Origin: an alpha proteobacterium AAP81b
Lineage (GTDB): Bacteria > Pseudomonadota > Alphaproteobacteria > Sphingomonadales > Sphingomonadaceae
NCBI GenBank assembly: GCA_001295935.1
Contig: LJHX01000001.1
Location: 1 to 48,024, forward strand
DNA: 48,024 bases
Direction of reading: 5' to 3'
Below the pieces are notes generated by a model, which saw nothing but the letters and a program-made list of their open reading frames with translations, made no database searches and was not told the origin of the DNA. Every line of letters begins with the position of its first letter. The stretch's first letter is position 1. This document shows positions 36,813-46,860 of this stretch, in pieces. Position numbers and translations under genes: made by a program.

Positions 36813-37736
36813 ATGTCCGACCTCGCCGCCACCATCGCCGCCATCGCCGCCGCCATGGCGCGCGAGACGACCCGCGGCGCGGTGGCGGGCTACATCCCCG
36901 AACTCGCCCATGTCGACCCGCGCCATTTCGGCATCGCCGTCGTCGACGCCGAGGGCCGCGAACATGTCGCCGGCGACGCCGACCTGCCCTTTTCGATCCA
37001 GTCGATCAGCAAGGTTTTCGCGCTGGTCGAGGCGCTTGCCGCACACGGCGACCGCGTCTGGGCGCGCGTCGGCCGCGAACCTTCTGGCAGTGCCTTCAAT
37101 TCGATCGTCCAGCTCGAAGCCGAGGCTGGCCGGCCGCGCAACCCCTTCATCAACGCCGGCGCGCTCGCCGTCACCGACCTTATCGCCGGCAGTGGCGGTA
37201 CGCCTGCGATCCTCCGCCGCGTCCGCGATCTCGCCGGCGACCCGACGATCGCCGTCGACGCTGCCGTCGCGGCGTCCGAGGCGGCGACCGGCTTCCGCAA
37301 CGCCGCGCTCGCCAACTACATGAAAAGCTTCGGCGTCATCGACGGCCCGGTCGAGCGGACGCTGCCGGTTTATTTCGAACAATGCGCCATCGCCATGTCG
37401 TGCCGCCAGCTGGCGCGCGCCGGCCGCTTCCTGATGCACGGCGGCCGCTGCCCGACGAGCGGCGCACCACTGGTCAGCGCCGAGCGTGCCCGGCGGCTGC
37501 TGGCGTTGATGCTGACCTGCGGCCATTATGACGCCAGCGGCGAATTCGCCTTTCAGGTCGGGCTGCCAGGCAAATCCGGCGTCGGCGGCGGCATCCTGGC
37601 GATCGCCCCGGGCCGCGCCAGCATTGCCGTCTGGTCGCCTGGCCTCAGCAAGCAGGGCAACAGCCTGCTTGGCACGCGGGCGCTGGAACTGCTGGCGCAC
37701 GCGATGATGTGGAATGTCTTCAATCCCGACGAGTGA
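36813..37736 (+). CDS. glsA: GlsA, glutaminase
   Basis: The enzyme hydrolyses glutamine to glutamate and ammonia. The 307-residue protein has a serine beta-lactamase-like fold with the Ser-x-x-Lys motif in [10 protein letters not shown] (Ser64, Lys67), [32 protein letters not shown] and [12 protein letters not shown]. All are hallmark segments of bacterial glutaminases. It is a single gene transcribed away from the P450. Confidence 0.95.
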   Translation: MSDLAATIAAIAAAMARETTRGAVAGYIPELAHVDPRHFGIAVVDAEGREHVAGDADLPFSIQSISKVFALVEALAAHGDRVWARVGREPSGSAFNSIVQLEAEAGRPRNPFINAGALAVTDLIAGSGGTPAILRRVRDLAGDPTIAVDAAVAASEAATGFRNAALANYMKSFGVIDGPVERTLPVYFEQCAIAMSCRQLARAGRFLMHGGRCPTSGAPLVSAERARRLLALMLTCGHYDASGEFAFQVGLPGKSGVGGGILAIAPGRASIAVWSPGLSKQGNSLLGTRALELLAHAMMWNVFNPDE

Positions 37737-37793
37737 CGGCAGCCCGCACGTCACCGCCAGTTTTCGTTGCGGCGACTCCATGAAGGCGACTAA

Positions 37794-38438
37794 ATGCACC
37801 GCAGCGAGGATGTTCCCCTGATCGACCTGCTGTTGCGTCCCGACTGCCTGCCGTTCAGCGTCGCGCTGCTGCTGATGCTGTTGATCGGCGCGGTCGAAGC
37901 CGTTGGTCTCGGCAGTGCGGCGCTCGGTCTCGACGCCCATGCCGACCTTCCCAAGGGGCTCGATTGGCTCAACATCGGCCACCTGCCGCTGCTCGTGCTG
38001 CTCGTCGTCTTCCTGGCGCTGTTCGGCACCGCCGGCCTCGCGATCGAGACCGCGGCGCTGCTCGGCACCGGCGGCGTCCTCGCCTGGCCGCTGGCGGTGC
38101 CGGCGGCGCTTGCTGCCGCGCTGCCGCTGACCCGCCTCGCCTCGGCGGGCCTCGGCCGCATCCTGCCGCGTGACGAGACGACCGCCGTGCCCCTCGACGC
38201 GCTGATCGGCCGGCGCGCCCGCATCGTCATCGGCACCGCCGGCCCCGGCAATCCGGCGCGCGCCCGCGTCGTCGATGTCCATGGCCAACCGCACTTCGTC
38301 ATGGTCGAGCCCGAGGACAGCGCGATCCCCGATCGCTTCGACGACACCATGCATATCCTTCTCACCCGGCGCGACGGGGCGCAGTTTCGCGCCGTCGCCA
38401 TCGAGTCCGACTATTTTACTCAGGCGGAGCTTCGCTGA
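37794..38438 (+). CDS. YqiJ-like membrane protein with OB fold (NfeD-related)
   Basis: YqiJ-type proteins are membrane partners of flotillins. The 214-residue protein has hydrophobic helices near 17-40, 62-85 and 88-110, then a C-terminal OB-like beta domain (ALIGRRARIVIGTAGPGNPA, RARVVDVHGQPHFVMVEP). Its stop shares TGATG with the flotillin start, so the two are co-translated and probably form a membrane-microdomain complex. ATG 37794 has only a weak ribosome site. Confidence 0.82.
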   Translation: MHRSEDVPLIDLLLRPDCLPFSVALLLMLLIGAVEAVGLGSAALGLDAHADLPKGLDWLNIGHLPLLVLLVVFLALFGTAGLAIETAALLGTGGVLAWPLAVPAALAAALPLTRLASAGLGRILPRDETTAVPLDALIGRRARIVIGTAGPGNPARARVVDVHGQPHFVMVEPEDSAIPDRFDDTMHILLTRRDGAQFRAVAIESDYFTQAELR

Positions 38439-40147
38439 TGCAGGACAATCTCCCCGCGACCACCGCCGACAGCGGCCTGCCGGCGACAAACGACCTTATG
38501 GCCAGCTACGGCAGCCTCGTCGCCATCGGCAGCATCGGCCTTGTGCTGCTCGTCGCGCTGCTTGTCATCGGGCTGATCTTCGCCCGGCTCTACAAGCGCG
38601 CGTCGAAGGAAATCGGCTTCGTCCGCACCGGCTTCGGCGGCGAAAAGGTCGTCATCAACGGCGGCGCGCTGGTGCTGCCCGTCCTCCATGAGACGATGCC
38701 GGTCAACATGAACACCGTCCGCCTGCCCGTCGAGCGCCGCAACACCGATGCGCTGATCACCAGCGATCGCATGCGCATCGACGTGAAGGCCGAATTCTAC
38801 GTCCGCGTGAAACCCGACGCCGGCAGCATCGCCATCGCCGCCCAGACGCTCGGCCAGCGCACCATGCAGCCGACGGCGCTCAAGGAACTGATCGAGGGCA
38901 AGTTCGTCGACGCGCTGCGCTCGGTCGCCGCCGGCATGACGATGAACCAGCTCCACGAACAGCGGTCGGACTTCGTCCAGAAGGTCCAGCAGGTGTCGTC
39001 GGCCGATCTCGCGATGAACGGCCTCGAACTCGAATCGGTGTCGCTGACCGGCCTCGACCAGACGTCGATCGAGCATTTCAACGCCAACAACGCCTTCGAT
39101 GCCGAGGGCCTGACCAAGCTCACCGAGCAGATCGAACTGCGCAAGAAGACCCGCAACGATATCGAGCAGGACACCCGCGTTCTCATCGAGACCAAGAACC
39201 TCGAGGCCGAGCGCGAGCGCCTCAACCTGTCGCGCGAGACCGAATTCGCCCGGATCGAGCAGGAGCGCGAGCTCGCCATCCGCCGCGCCGGCCAGGCCGC
39301 CGAGATTGCCCAGACCGAAGCCGAGCGCAGCCGCGAGGCCGAACAGGCGCGGATCACCGCCAAGCAGGGCACCGACGCCGCGCAGATCGAAGCCGACCGC
39401 GCCGTCGCCGAGGCACGCATCGCCCAGGAACAGGCGGTGGCGATCAAGCGCCAGGAAAGCCAGATCGCCGTCCAGAACAAGTCGCGGGAGGAAAGCCAGG
39501 CCAAGGCCCAGGCCGACAAGGCCCGCGCCGAAGCGGTGGCGGCCGAGGAACAGGTGACCAGCGCCCGCCAGACCGAGATCGCCGAGCGCGCCAAGAGCAT
39601 CGAGCTGATCGAGGCGTCGAAGGAGGCCGAGCGCGCCGCCATCGGTATCCGCATCGCCGCCGACGCCGAGAAACAGGCCGCCGCCGACCGCGCCGAAGCC
39701 GTCCGCCTGCAGGCGCAGGGCGAGGCCGAGGCCGCCAAGCTCGCCGCCGAAGGCGCCGCCGCGAAGTTCGAAGTCGATGCCGCCGGCCAGCGGGCGATGA
39801 ACGAAGCCGCCAATCTGATGTCGCCCGAGCAGGCGGCGCTGGCGACGCGGCTGGCGCTCTTGAAGGCGCTTCCCGAACTGATCCGCGAGACGGCGAAGCC
39901 GATGGAAGCGATCGACAGCATCCGCATCGTCCAGGTCGAAGGCCTGAACGGCGGCGCGGGCGCGGCGACGCCGAGCGGCGCCGCCGGCGGCGACGGCAAC
40001 CTCGCCGATGCCGCGCTGTCGGCGGCGCTGCGCTACCGCGCCCAGGCGCCGATGATCGACTCGCTGCTGAAGGAATTGGGCCTCGACGGTGCCGTGCCGG
40101 GGCTGATCGGGCCGAAGACGCTGACGCGCGACGAGAGCGCGGACTGA
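38438..40147 (+). CDS. Flotillin (YqiK family)
   Basis: Flotillins scaffold lipid microdomains. The 569-residue protein has one N-terminal transmembrane helix (residues 25-47, [20 protein letters not shown]), an SPFH/PHB domain at about 50-220 ([28 protein letters not shown]), and a long Glu/Ala/Arg coiled coil at about 225-470 with many [14 protein letters not shown] repeats. The end carries a Gly-rich linker and a conserved-looking tail. It is encoded directly after yqiJ. Confidence 0.92.
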   Translation: MQDNLPATTADSGLPATNDLMASYGSLVAIGSIGLVLLVALLVIGLIFARLYKRASKEIGFVRTGFGGEKVVINGGALVLPVLHETMPVNMNTVRLPVERRNTDALITSDRMRIDVKAEFYVRVKPDAGSIAIAAQTLGQRTMQPTALKELIEGKFVDALRSVAAGMTMNQLHEQRSDFVQKVQQVSSADLAMNGLELESVSLTGLDQTSIEHFNANNAFDAEGLTKLTEQIELRKKTRNDIEQDTRVLIETKNLEAERERLNLSRETEFARIEQERELAIRRAGQAAEIAQTEAERSREAEQARITAKQGTDAAQIEADRAVAEARIAQEQAVAIKRQESQIAVQNKSREESQAKAQADKARAEAVAAEEQVTSARQTEIAERAKSIELIEASKEAERAAIGIRIAADAEKQAAADRAEAVRLQAQGEAEAAKLAAEGAAAKFEVDAAGQRAMNEAANLMSPEQAALATRLALLKALPELIRETAKPMEAIDSIRIVQVEGLNGGAGAATPSGAAGGDGNLADAALSAALRYRAQAPMIDSLLKELGLDGAVPGLIGPKTLTRDESAD

Positions 40148-40202
40148 GCCGCGACTCCGTGGGACGGTTGCGCCCTCGGCGGGCGCCTGCCATCTGCTCC
40201 GG

Positions 40203-41531
40203 ATGATGCCAGTTCACATTGTCGGCGGCGGCCTCGCCGGATCGGAGGCGGCGTGGCAGTTCGCCCGCGCCGGGGTGCCGGTGGTGCTCCATGAAATGCG
40301 CGGGGTGCAGGGCACCGACGCGCATCATACCGACCGCCTCGCCGAACTCGTCTGCTCGAACAGCTTTCGGTCGGACGATGCCGAGAACAATGCTGTCGGG
40401 CTGCTCCATGCCGAGATGCGTGCGCTGGGGTCGCTCGTCATGGCGGCGGCCGATGCGGCGCGCGTGCCGGCGGGGTCGGCGCTCGCCGTCGATCGCGACG
40501 ATTTCGCCGGGCGGGTGACCGCGGCGCTCGAAGCCGAGCCGCTGGTCGAGATCCGCCGCGAAGTCGTCGCCGGGCTGCCGCCGGCGGATTGGCAAAGCGT
40601 CATCATCGCGACCGGGCCGCTGACCGCGGCGCCCCTCGCCGAAGCGATCCGCGACCTTACCGGCGAGGAGAGCCTCGCCTTTTTCGATGCCATCGCGCCG
40701 GTGATCCACCGCGAGTCGATCGACATGGACGTGGTCTGGGCGCAGTCGCGCTGGGATCGCCCCAACGAAAATGGCGATACCCAAGATTATCTCAACTGCC
40801 CGATGGACAAGGACCAGTACAACACCTTCATCGACGCGCTGCTCGCCGCCGAGAAGACGGTGTTCAAGGATTGGGAGAACGTCCCCTATTTCGACGGCTG
40901 CATGCCGATCGAGGTGATGGCCGAGCGCGGCCGGATGACGCCGCGCTTCGGCCCGATGAAGCCCGTCGGGCTGACCAACCCGGCCACAGGCCGCAGAGCC
41001 TGGGCGGTGGTGCAGTTGCGCCAGGACAATGCACTCGGGTCCTTGTGGAACATGGTCGGCTTCCAGACCAAGATGAAACACGCCGAACAGGTGCGGGTAT
41101 TCCGGATGATCCCCGGCCTCGAGCGTGCCGAATTCGCTCGGCTCGGCGGGTTGCATCGCAACACCTTCATCAAGTCGCCAGTGCTGCTCGACGCGACGCT
41201 GCGGCTGAAGGCCGACCCGCGGCTGCGTTTCGCCGGGCAGATCACCGGGTGCGAGGGCTATGTCGAAAGCGCCGCCATCGGCCTGGTCGCGGCGCGCTTC
41301 GCCATCGCCGAGGCGCGGGGACAGACGCCCGTGCCGCCGCCCGCCACGACGGCACTCGGCGCGCTGCTGGCCCACATCACCGGCGGCGCCGATGCCAAGC
41401 ACTTCCAGCCAATGAACGTCAATTTCGGGCTGTTCCCGCCGCTGTCGCCGGCGCCGGTATCGAAGGACCAGCGCAAGCCGGCGCTGGTCGCCCGGGCGCG
41501 GGCCGATCTGGCGGGGTGGATGGCGGCCTGA
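40203..41531 (+). CDS. trmFO: TrmFO, folate-dependent tRNA (uracil-54-C5)-methyltransferase
   Basis: TrmFO methylates U54 in the T-loop of tRNA using methylene-THF and FAD, replacing TrmA in many Alphaproteobacteria and Firmicutes. The 442-residue protein has the FAD motif [44 protein letters not shown] and [12 protein letters not shown], all typical. ATG 40203 and 40206 are adjacent; either may be used. Confidence 0.95.
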   Translation: MMPVHIVGGGLAGSEAAWQFARAGVPVVLHEMRGVQGTDAHHTDRLAELVCSNSFRSDDAENNAVGLLHAEMRALGSLVMAAADAARVPAGSALAVDRDDFAGRVTAALEAEPLVEIRREVVAGLPPADWQSVIIATGPLTAAPLAEAIRDLTGEESLAFFDAIAPVIHRESIDMDVVWAQSRWDRPNENGDTQDYLNCPMDKDQYNTFIDALLAAEKTVFKDWENVPYFDGCMPIEVMAERGRMTPRFGPMKPVGLTNPATGRRAWAVVQLRQDNALGSLWNMVGFQTKMKHAEQVRVFRMIPGLERAEFARLGGLHRNTFIKSPVLLDATLRLKADPRLRFAGQITGCEGYVESAAIGLVAARFAIAEARGQTPVPPPATTALGALLAHITGGADAKHFQPMNVNFGLFPPLSPAPVSKDQRKPALVARARADLAGWMAA

Positions 41532-41563
41532 GGTGCGTGCGGTTGCTACGGCGTCGCTCGTCC

Positions 41564-41633
41564 CGCTCGTGCCGAGCGTAGTCGAGGCACCTCCCCGCGC
41601 TCGAACGTGCCTCGACTGCGCTCGGCATGAGCG
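41564..41633. repeat. 27-bp imperfect inverted repeat after trmFO
   Basis: Arms 41564-41590 and 41607-41633 are inverted copies with two mismatches around 16 nt; the core is TGCCGAGCGTAGTCGAGGCA. The element lies between convergent genes and may be both a mobile-type repeat and a bidirectional terminator. Confidence 0.8.
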
Positions 41634-41685
41634 ATCCGAATTCATCTCGACGTAGCGAGTCGATCCTTAGCCGCCCGCAGGGTCG

Positions 41686-42462
41686 CTAGCGCGCCCGGGG
41701 AGGCAGTGGGAACGCCAGCGGCGCCACCGCCGCCCCCGGTGTGCCGGCAGTGATCGCGCCGTAGAGCGCGGTCCCGACAGGCGAATATGTCACCAGCTCA
41801 ATCGCCACCAGCATGGCGACCATTGCCGCGATGCCGCGCCCCCAGGCGGGATGCACCCGACCAGTGCGGCGCCAGTCGGCGATCACCCCGGCGATCGGGA
41901 AGAGCAAAGTCGCCACGAAGGTCGCCTCGAATGCCCAGGGGATCAGCAGCGGCATCGGCATCAGCCGACCGAAGCCCGGCCCGAGCAGGGTCGCCATGCC
42001 GCAGAAATGCAGGCGACGGTGCCAGTCGGTCCGCCGCCGCAGCACGATCGCCGCGCCGCTGAGGCCGACGAACGTGAACAGCGACAGCGGATCGAAGACC
42101 AGGAACTGCAAGGGCCGGAAGAAGAACGGCACCCGCCCGCCCTGCACCAGCGCCAGCGTCACCGCGACGCCGAGCCCCAGCATCGGCACCATCCACACTG
42201 CCGCCAGCCAACCGAGGCGCCGATGCAGCGCCAGGTTGCCCGACGCCACAAGCGCATTCTGCGCCAGATAGATCGCCACCCAGCCCATGAAGACGAAGGC
42301 ATGGGCATGGACGAGCAGCGGCGCGGCAAAGCTCGACCGCCCCATCGCCAGTTGCAGCGAAAAGCCGGCGACGATGACCAGCACCATGGCGATGGCGGCG
42401 CGCAGGAAAAAGCCGTTGTCGCCTGCTGCCGGCAGGCGCGCTTGCCCGGCGATCGTCGCCAT
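41686..42462 (-). CDS. Multi-pass membrane protein, uncharacterised
   Basis: The 258-residue protein has about seven hydrophobic helices. Conserved-looking His residues sit at or near helix ends (VHAHAFVFMGWVAIYLAQNA, LALHRRLGWLA, DWHRRLHFCGMATLLGPG), so heme or metal binding is possible, as in cytochrome b561-like membrane proteins. No named family is certain. It is divergent from the GST gene (112-nt gap). Confidence 0.65.
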   Translation of the reverse strand: MATIAGQARLPAAGDNGFFLRAAIAMVLVIVAGFSLQLAMGRSSFAAPLLVHAHAFVFMGWVAIYLAQNALVASGNLALHRRLGWLAAVWMVPMLGLGVAVTLALVQGGRVPFFFRPLQFLVFDPLSLFTFVGLSGAAIVLRRRTDWHRRLHFCGMATLLGPGFGRLMPMPLLIPWAFEATFVATLLFPIAGVIADWRRTGRVHPAWGRGIAAMVAMLVAIELVTYSPVGTALYGAITAGTPGAAVAPLAFPLPPRAR

Positions 42463-42574
42463 GTTCCCTCCCCTCCGAATGAACGGCGGCAGGATAATTC
42501 AGCCGCGGCGGCCGGGCAATCAAGGCGCTCGCGCCCCCCTTGCCGCCCCGCCGCCGGCATGACAGGAGCCGGCC

Positions 42575-43192
42575 ATGGCTCCGCTGCTGCTCCACGAATA
42601 TTCGGCTTCCGGAAACTGCTACAAGATCCGGCTGACCGCGGCGCATCTCGGGCTGGCGCTCGAGCGCCGGCAATATGACATCCTCAAGGGCGAGACGCGG
42701 ACGCCCGAGTTCCTGGCGACGGTCAACCGCAACGGCCGCATCCCGGTGCTCCAGGTCGGCGACCGCTGCATCCCCGAAAGCAACGCCGCCTGCTGGTATC
42801 TCGCCGACGGTTCGGCGCTGATTCCCGATGACCGCTTCGCCCGCGCCGACATGCTGCGCTGGATGTTCTTCGAACAATATAGCCACGAACCCAATGTCGC
42901 GACCTTGCGCTTCTGGCGCGCCTTTGTCGGCGAAGACCGGCTGAGCGACGCCCAGCGCGCGCAGATCCCGGCCAAGGAGACCGGCGCCCGCGAGGCACTC
43001 GCCGTGATGGACTACCAGCTCGCCCGCACGCCCTTCCTCATCGGCGACGCCGTCAGCATCGCCGACATCGCCCTCTACGCCTACACCCATGTCGCCGAGG
43101 AAGGCGGCACCAGCCTTGCCGCGGTACCGGCGGTGCGGGCCTGGCTCGCCCGTGTCGCGGCGCTGCCGGGGCATATCGCCATCACCGCATGA
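42575..43192 (+). CDS. Glutathione S-transferase family protein
   Basis: The 205-residue protein has a thioredoxin-like N-terminal domain ([45 protein letters not shown]) and a helical C-terminal domain ([20 protein letters not shown]). It probably uses glutathione; the Ser/Cys near residue 12-14 may be catalytic. AGGAG precedes ATG 42575. The stop overlaps the tgt start (ATGA), so the two are translated together. Confidence 0.9.
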   Translation: MAPLLLHEYSASGNCYKIRLTAAHLGLALERRQYDILKGETRTPEFLATVNRNGRIPVLQVGDRCIPESNAACWYLADGSALIPDDRFARADMLRWMFFEQYSHEPNVATLRFWRAFVGEDRLSDAQRAQIPAKETGAREALAVMDYQLARTPFLIGDAVSIADIALYAYTHVAEEGGTSLAAVPAVRAWLARVAALPGHIAITA

Positions 43193-44316
43193 CGCGCTTC
43201 GCCTTTGCCCTTGCGGCGCGCGACGGCGCGGCGCGCACCGGCACCATCACCATGCGGCGCGGCGTCATCCGCACCCCCGCCTTCATGCCGGTCGGCACCG
43301 CGGCGACGGTCAAGGCGATGCGCGCCAGCGAGGTGCGTGCCGCCGGCGCCGAAATCATCCTCGGCAACACCTATCACCTGATGCTGCGCCCCGGCGCCGA
43401 GCGCATCGCCCGGCTGGGCGGCCTGCACGCTTTCATGGGCTGGGATCGCCCGATTCTGACCGACTCGGGCGGCTATCAGGTGATGAGCCTGTCGGCGCTG
43501 ACCAAGCGCAGCGAGGCCGGCGTCGCCTTCGCCAGCCATCTCGACGGCTCGCGGCACATGCTGAGCCCCGAGCGCTCGATCGAGATCCAGCGGCTGCTGG
43601 GCAGCGACATCGTCATGGCCTTCGACGAGCTGATCGCCCTTCCGGCGCCGCGCGAGGCGGTGGCGGCGGCGATGGAACGCTCGATGCGCTGGGCGGCGCG
43701 CAGCCGGGCGGCGTTCGACAGCGACGCCGACCATTCGGGCCGCGCCGCGCTGTTCGGCATCCAGCAGGGCGGCCTCGACGAGCGGCTCCGCGCCGAAAGC
43801 GCCGCCGCGCTGACGGCGATCGGTTTCGACGGCTATGCCATCGGCGGCCTCGCCGTCGGCGAAGGCCAGGAAGCGATGTTCGGCGTTCTCGATTACGCCA
43901 CCGGCCAGCTCCCGGAAAGCGCGCCGCGCTATCTGATGGGCGTCGGCAAGCCCGACGACATTGTCGGCGCCGTGGTCCGCGGCGTCGACATGTTCGATTG
44001 CGTGCTGCCGACGCGCTCGGGGCGCAACGGCCAGGCCTTCACCCATGACGGCACGCTCAACCTGCGCAACGCCCGCCATGCCGAGGATCTGACTGTCCTC
44101 GACGCCGATTGCACCTGCCCGGTCTGCGCCGGCGGCACCAGCCGCGCCTATCTCCACCATCTCACCAAATCGGGCGAGATGCTCGGCGCGATGCTGCTGA
44201 CCGAGCACAATATCGGCTTCTATCAGCAGCTGATGGCGGCCTTGCGCGCGGCGATCGCCGGCGGTGGGCTGACGGACTTCGCCGCGACCTTCCTGCGGCG
44301 CTATAGCGGCGGCTGA
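43189..44316 (+). CDS. tgt: Tgt, tRNA-guanine transglycosylase
   Basis: Tgt swaps guanine-34 for preQ1 in tRNAs with GUN anticodons, a step of queuosine synthesis. The 375-residue protein has [24 protein letters not shown] (first catalytic Asp), [15 protein letters not shown], the nucleophile in [13 protein letters not shown], and the zinc site CTCPVCAGG with a later His (HHLTKSGE). Length is normal. Confidence 0.96.
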   Translation: MTRFAFALAARDGAARTGTITMRRGVIRTPAFMPVGTAATVKAMRASEVRAAGAEIILGNTYHLMLRPGAERIARLGGLHAFMGWDRPILTDSGGYQVMSLSALTKRSEAGVAFASHLDGSRHMLSPERSIEIQRLLGSDIVMAFDELIALPAPREAVAAAMERSMRWAARSRAAFDSDADHSGRAALFGIQQGGLDERLRAESAAALTAIGFDGYAIGGLAVGEGQEAMFGVLDYATGQLPESAPRYLMGVGKPDDIVGAVVRGVDMFDCVLPTRSGRNGQAFTHDGTLNLRNARHAEDLTVLDADCTCPVCAGGTSRAYLHHLTKSGEMLGAMLLTEHNIGFYQQLMAALRAAIAGGGLTDFAATFLRRYSGG

Positions 44317-44320
44317 GGGA

Positions 44321-44581
44321 TCAGGCGGCGCGGCGCAGCGCCGGCGCGTCGAAATCGAGCGACACGCCAGGCAGATTGGCGGTCGGGTGCAGCGCCAGCA
44401 CTTCCTGCCGGCAGCGCGCCACTTGCAGCGCGACGCGATCGAAATGGGCGCGATCGCCGGCGACCCGCGCCTGGTCGAGCGCCGTCAGCGCCGCGGCGTG
44501 CGAGCGCGTCGCGAAATCGATCGCCGTGTTGACGCGGTCATCGATGAGGAAGGTCAACAGGTTGAAGGGCAAGACACGCAT
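44321..44581 (-). CDS. Small protein, uncharacterised
   Basis: The 86-residue protein begins LPFNLLTFLIDDRVNTAIDF at ATG 44581 with AGGAG about 9 nt upstream. It is helical and Ala/Arg-rich with a hydrophobic start, but no membrane helix of full length. No family is recognised. It converges with tgt (4-nt gap) and diverges from ndk. Confidence 0.55.
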   Translation of the reverse strand: MRVLPFNLLTFLIDDRVNTAIDFATRSHAAALTALDQARVAGDRAHFDRVALQVARCRQEVLALHPTANLPGVSLDFDAPALRRAA

Positions 44582-44745
44582 CACAAGGGCTCCTGTAGCG
44601 ACGGGGCTGCGGCTCTGCGCCGTCCGGCACGGCAAGGCAGCCCGCGCCATTGCCGCATGCGACGAAACGCGCCGCGCTTGCCATGGCTGCCCCCCAAGGC
44701 TAGGGAGCGCGCGCTTTATCCCCCTTGCACACTGGAGTTTCCGCC

Positions 44746-45168
44746 GTGGCCGTGACGCGCACCTTCTCGATCCTCAAGCCCGACGCGACGCGCCGCAACC
44801 TCACCGGCGCGATCAACGCGATGATCGAAGGCGCCGGCCTGCGTATCGTCGCCCAGAAGCGCCTGCACCTGACCCGCGCCCAGGCCGAGGGCTTCTACGC
44901 CGTCCACCGCGAACGCGGTTTCTTCGGCGAGCTCGTTGCCTTCATGATTTCGGGCCCGGTCGTTGTCCAGGTGCTCGAAGGCGAGGACGCCGTTCCCGCC
45001 TACCGCGCCATCATGGGCGCCACCAACCCCGCCAATGCCGACGAAGGCACCATCCGCAAGGTCCACGCCGAGTCGATCGAGGCCAATTCGGTGCATGGGT
45101 CGGACAGCGACGAAAATGCCGCGATCGAGATCGCCTATTTCTTCGCCCAGACCGAAATCGTCGGCTGA
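44746..45168 (+). CDS. ndk: Ndk, nucleoside diphosphate kinase
   Basis: Ndk moves the gamma phosphate between nucleoside triphosphates through a phospho-His. The 140-residue product has [28 protein letters not shown]-like core ([10 protein letters not shown]) and [11 protein letters not shown] with the active His117. GTG 44746 was chosen because GGAG lies 8 nt before it and the N-terminus fits the family; an upstream frame would add seven unsupported residues. Confidence 0.96.
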   Translation: MAVTRTFSILKPDATRRNLTGAINAMIEGAGLRIVAQKRLHLTRAQAEGFYAVHRERGFFGELVAFMISGPVVVQVLEGEDAVPAYRAIMGATNPANADEGTIRKVHAESIEANSVHGSDSDENAAIEIAYFFAQTEIVG

Positions 45169-45176
45169 GGATTGCG

Positions 45177-45194
45177 GGGGCGGGAAGCCGCCCC
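45177..45194 (+). terminator. Short hairpin after ndk
   Basis: GGGGCGG, 4 nt, CCGCCCC followed by TT sits 8 nt after the ndk stop. It fits an intrinsic terminator with a poor T-run. Confidence 0.5.
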
Positions 45195-45204
45195 TTGGTA
45201 TCAG

Positions 45205-45344
45205 CCGGTCATGCCAGCGCACGCTGGCATCCAGCCGCGCCGGCAGGGGCGGCTTTCGGGCCTCGCGCCCGACAGTCGCGCGAGACGGCACGACGCTCGC
45301 GCCTTTGCCCCCGGCTGGATGCCAGCGTGCGCTGGCATGACCGG
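45205..45344. repeat. Perfect 33-bp inverted repeat element downstream of ndk
   Basis: Arms 45205-45237 and 45312-45344 are exact inverted copies. Each arm holds its own palindrome TGCCAGCG-CA-CGCTGGCA. The 74-nt centre is GC-rich without an ORF. The 140-nt unit resembles a REP/BIME or MITE-like element with no transposase nearby. Confidence 0.88.
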
Positions 45345-45389
45345 TGGGAGATTTCGTCTTAGCAGCAAAATCCCGGCGCTGCCCTGCCC

Positions 45390-45851
45390 TTACGCCGTGA
45401 TAATCGCGCTGCGCAGCCGCAGCGGCGCGCGGATCATCGCCAGCGGCTCCCAGCTGCCGCCGGTGCCCTTGATCGTCACCGTGCCATAGTCGAACAGCCG
45501 GCCGAACAGGCTCTGGTCGACGAGCACGGTCTCGACCTTGCTGACATTGATCTCCTGCGTTTGGCGGGCGATCAGCCCGGTCTTGTGGATCAGGCGCTTG
45601 TCGGTGATGACGATCTCGGTGGTGCGCTGGCGCAGCCAATTGGCGAACAGCGTCCATGCCGCCAGCGCGGCGATCACCCCGGCAAGCGCCACCATGCCGA
45701 CGGCACCGCTTTCGCCCTGCCCCGCCGCCGCCAGCAGCACGACCATCGCCACAACAGCGAGCAGCACGCCCGGCAGGAAACGAATCCAGTGGATCGCGCC
45801 GATGAAGCGGACCTTCTCGTCGGGTTCGAGCACTTCGGTATAATAGGCCAT
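45390..45851 (-). CDS. Membrane protein with bacterial PH domain (YdbS-like)
   Basis: The 153-residue protein starts YYTEVLEPDEKVRFIGAIHW, has two transmembrane helices (FLPGVLLAVVAMVVLLAAAG and GMVALAGVIAALAAWTLFAN), then a bacterial PH domain: TTEIVITDKRLIHKTGLIAR, INVSKVETVLVDQSLFGRLF, DYGTVTIKGTGG. Such proteins have unknown membrane-linked roles. ATG 45851 begins the conserved region; the longer upstream frame overlaps purN and is shadow. Confidence 0.85.
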   Translation of the reverse strand: MAYYTEVLEPDEKVRFIGAIHWIRFLPGVLLAVVAMVVLLAAAGQGESGAVGMVALAGVIAALAAWTLFANWLRQRTTEIVITDKRLIHKTGLIARQTQEINVSKVETVLVDQSLFGRLFDYGTVTIKGTGGSWEPLAMIRAPLRLRSAIITA

Positions 45852-45915
45852 CGCGTCCCCCTGAGCAGCGACCTTGGGCGGCCCGGCGCGCTTGTCAATC
45901 GCCAGCGCCGCGCCG

Positions 45916-46860
45916 TCAGAAGTCGGCGAGGATCCGCGCCAGTCGCTTCGGGGCGCTGACCTGCCAGCTGCGGGCGAGCCACGCCTCGACATTGTCCCAA
46001 TCGACGTCGCCCATATCGAGGCGGATGCCGATCCACCCCGACGGGCCGAAATAGGCCGGGCGATAGTAGAGCTCGGGGTCCTGGTCGATGAGCTGCGCCT
46101 GTTCCTCGACCTCGCTGGTCTTGACGAGCAGCGCGGTGATGCCGTCGCCATGGTGGTTGCTGAGGAAATAGCCGAAGAATTTGCCGCCGGTGACGAAGAA
46201 GCCGTTCATGCCGTGCGAGAGCTTCTCCTCGGCCGCCGGCAGCGCCAGTGCCAGCGCGCGGACGCGGGCGAGCAGTACCTCGGGGCCAGTGCGCTCGGCG
46301 ACGAGCCGCGCCAGCACACGCGGGTAGAGCTGGTGCTCGGCATAATGGACGCGGACCGCGAGACTGGCGGCGGTGTCGCCGGGGAGCACGGCGACACGCG
46401 TCTGGCCGAGGATCGGGCCGTCGTCGAGCTCTGGCGTGACCAGATGGACGGTGGCGCCGGTGACGGCGTCGCCCGCCGCCAGCACGGCCTCGTGGACGTC
46501 GAGGCCCTTGTGCGCCGGCAGCAGCGACGGGTGGATGTTGAGGCAGCGCCCCTGCCATTTCGCCACGAAAGCCGGCGACAGCAGCCGCATATAGCCGGCG
46601 AGCGCGACGAACTCGGCGCCGTGGCGGGCGAGCTCGGCGTCGATCAACGCGTCGAACTCGGCGCGCTTCAGCCCCTTGTGGTCGCGCGCGAACACCGGCA
46701 CCCCTTCGGCCGCTGCCAGTGCCAGGCCGGGCGCGCTCGGCACGTTCGAGGCGACAAGCACGATTTCGTAAGGGCAATCGTCGGCGCGCGAGGCGTAGAG
46801 CAATGCCGCCATGTTGGACCCGGTGCCCGAAATGAGGACGCCGACGCGCGCCCTAGGCAT
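45916..46860 (-). CDS. purN: PurN fused to an MmcQ/YjbR-like domain
   Basis: Residues 1-190 are glycinamide ribonucleotide formyltransferase, which formylates GAR in purine synthesis: [38 protein letters not shown] (Asn108, His110) and [11 protein letters not shown] (Asp146). PurN usually ends near residue 210. Here about 120 more residues follow with MmcQ/YjbR-like features: [57 protein letters not shown] and [11 protein letters not shown]. That domain has a CyaY-like DNA-binding-type fold of unknown role. The start overlaps the purM end by 8 nt. Confidence 0.88.
   Translation of the reverse strand: MPRARVGVLISGTGSNMAALLYASRADDCPYEIVLVASNVPSAPGLALAAAEGVPVFARDHKGLKRAEFDALIDAELARHGAEFVALAGYMRLLSPAFVAKWQGRCLNIHPSLLPAHKGLDVHEAVLAAGDAVTGATVHLVTPELDDGPILGQTRVAVLPGDTAASLAVRVHYAEHQLYPRVLARLVAERTGPEVLLARVRALALALPAAEEKLSHGMNGFFVTGGKFFGYFLSNHHGDGITALLVKTSEVEEQAQLIDQDPELYYRPAYFGPSGWIGIRLDMGDVDWDNVEAWLARSWQVSAPKRLARILADF

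Noticed and set aside
39444-41645. Minus-strand open frame opposite flotillin and trmFO
   Set aside because: It covers two well-supported genes, has no domain and has shadow-type composition.
45205-45344. 33-bp inverted repeat as an insertion sequence
   Set aside because: The 74-nt centre cannot encode a transposase. At most it is a non-autonomous element.
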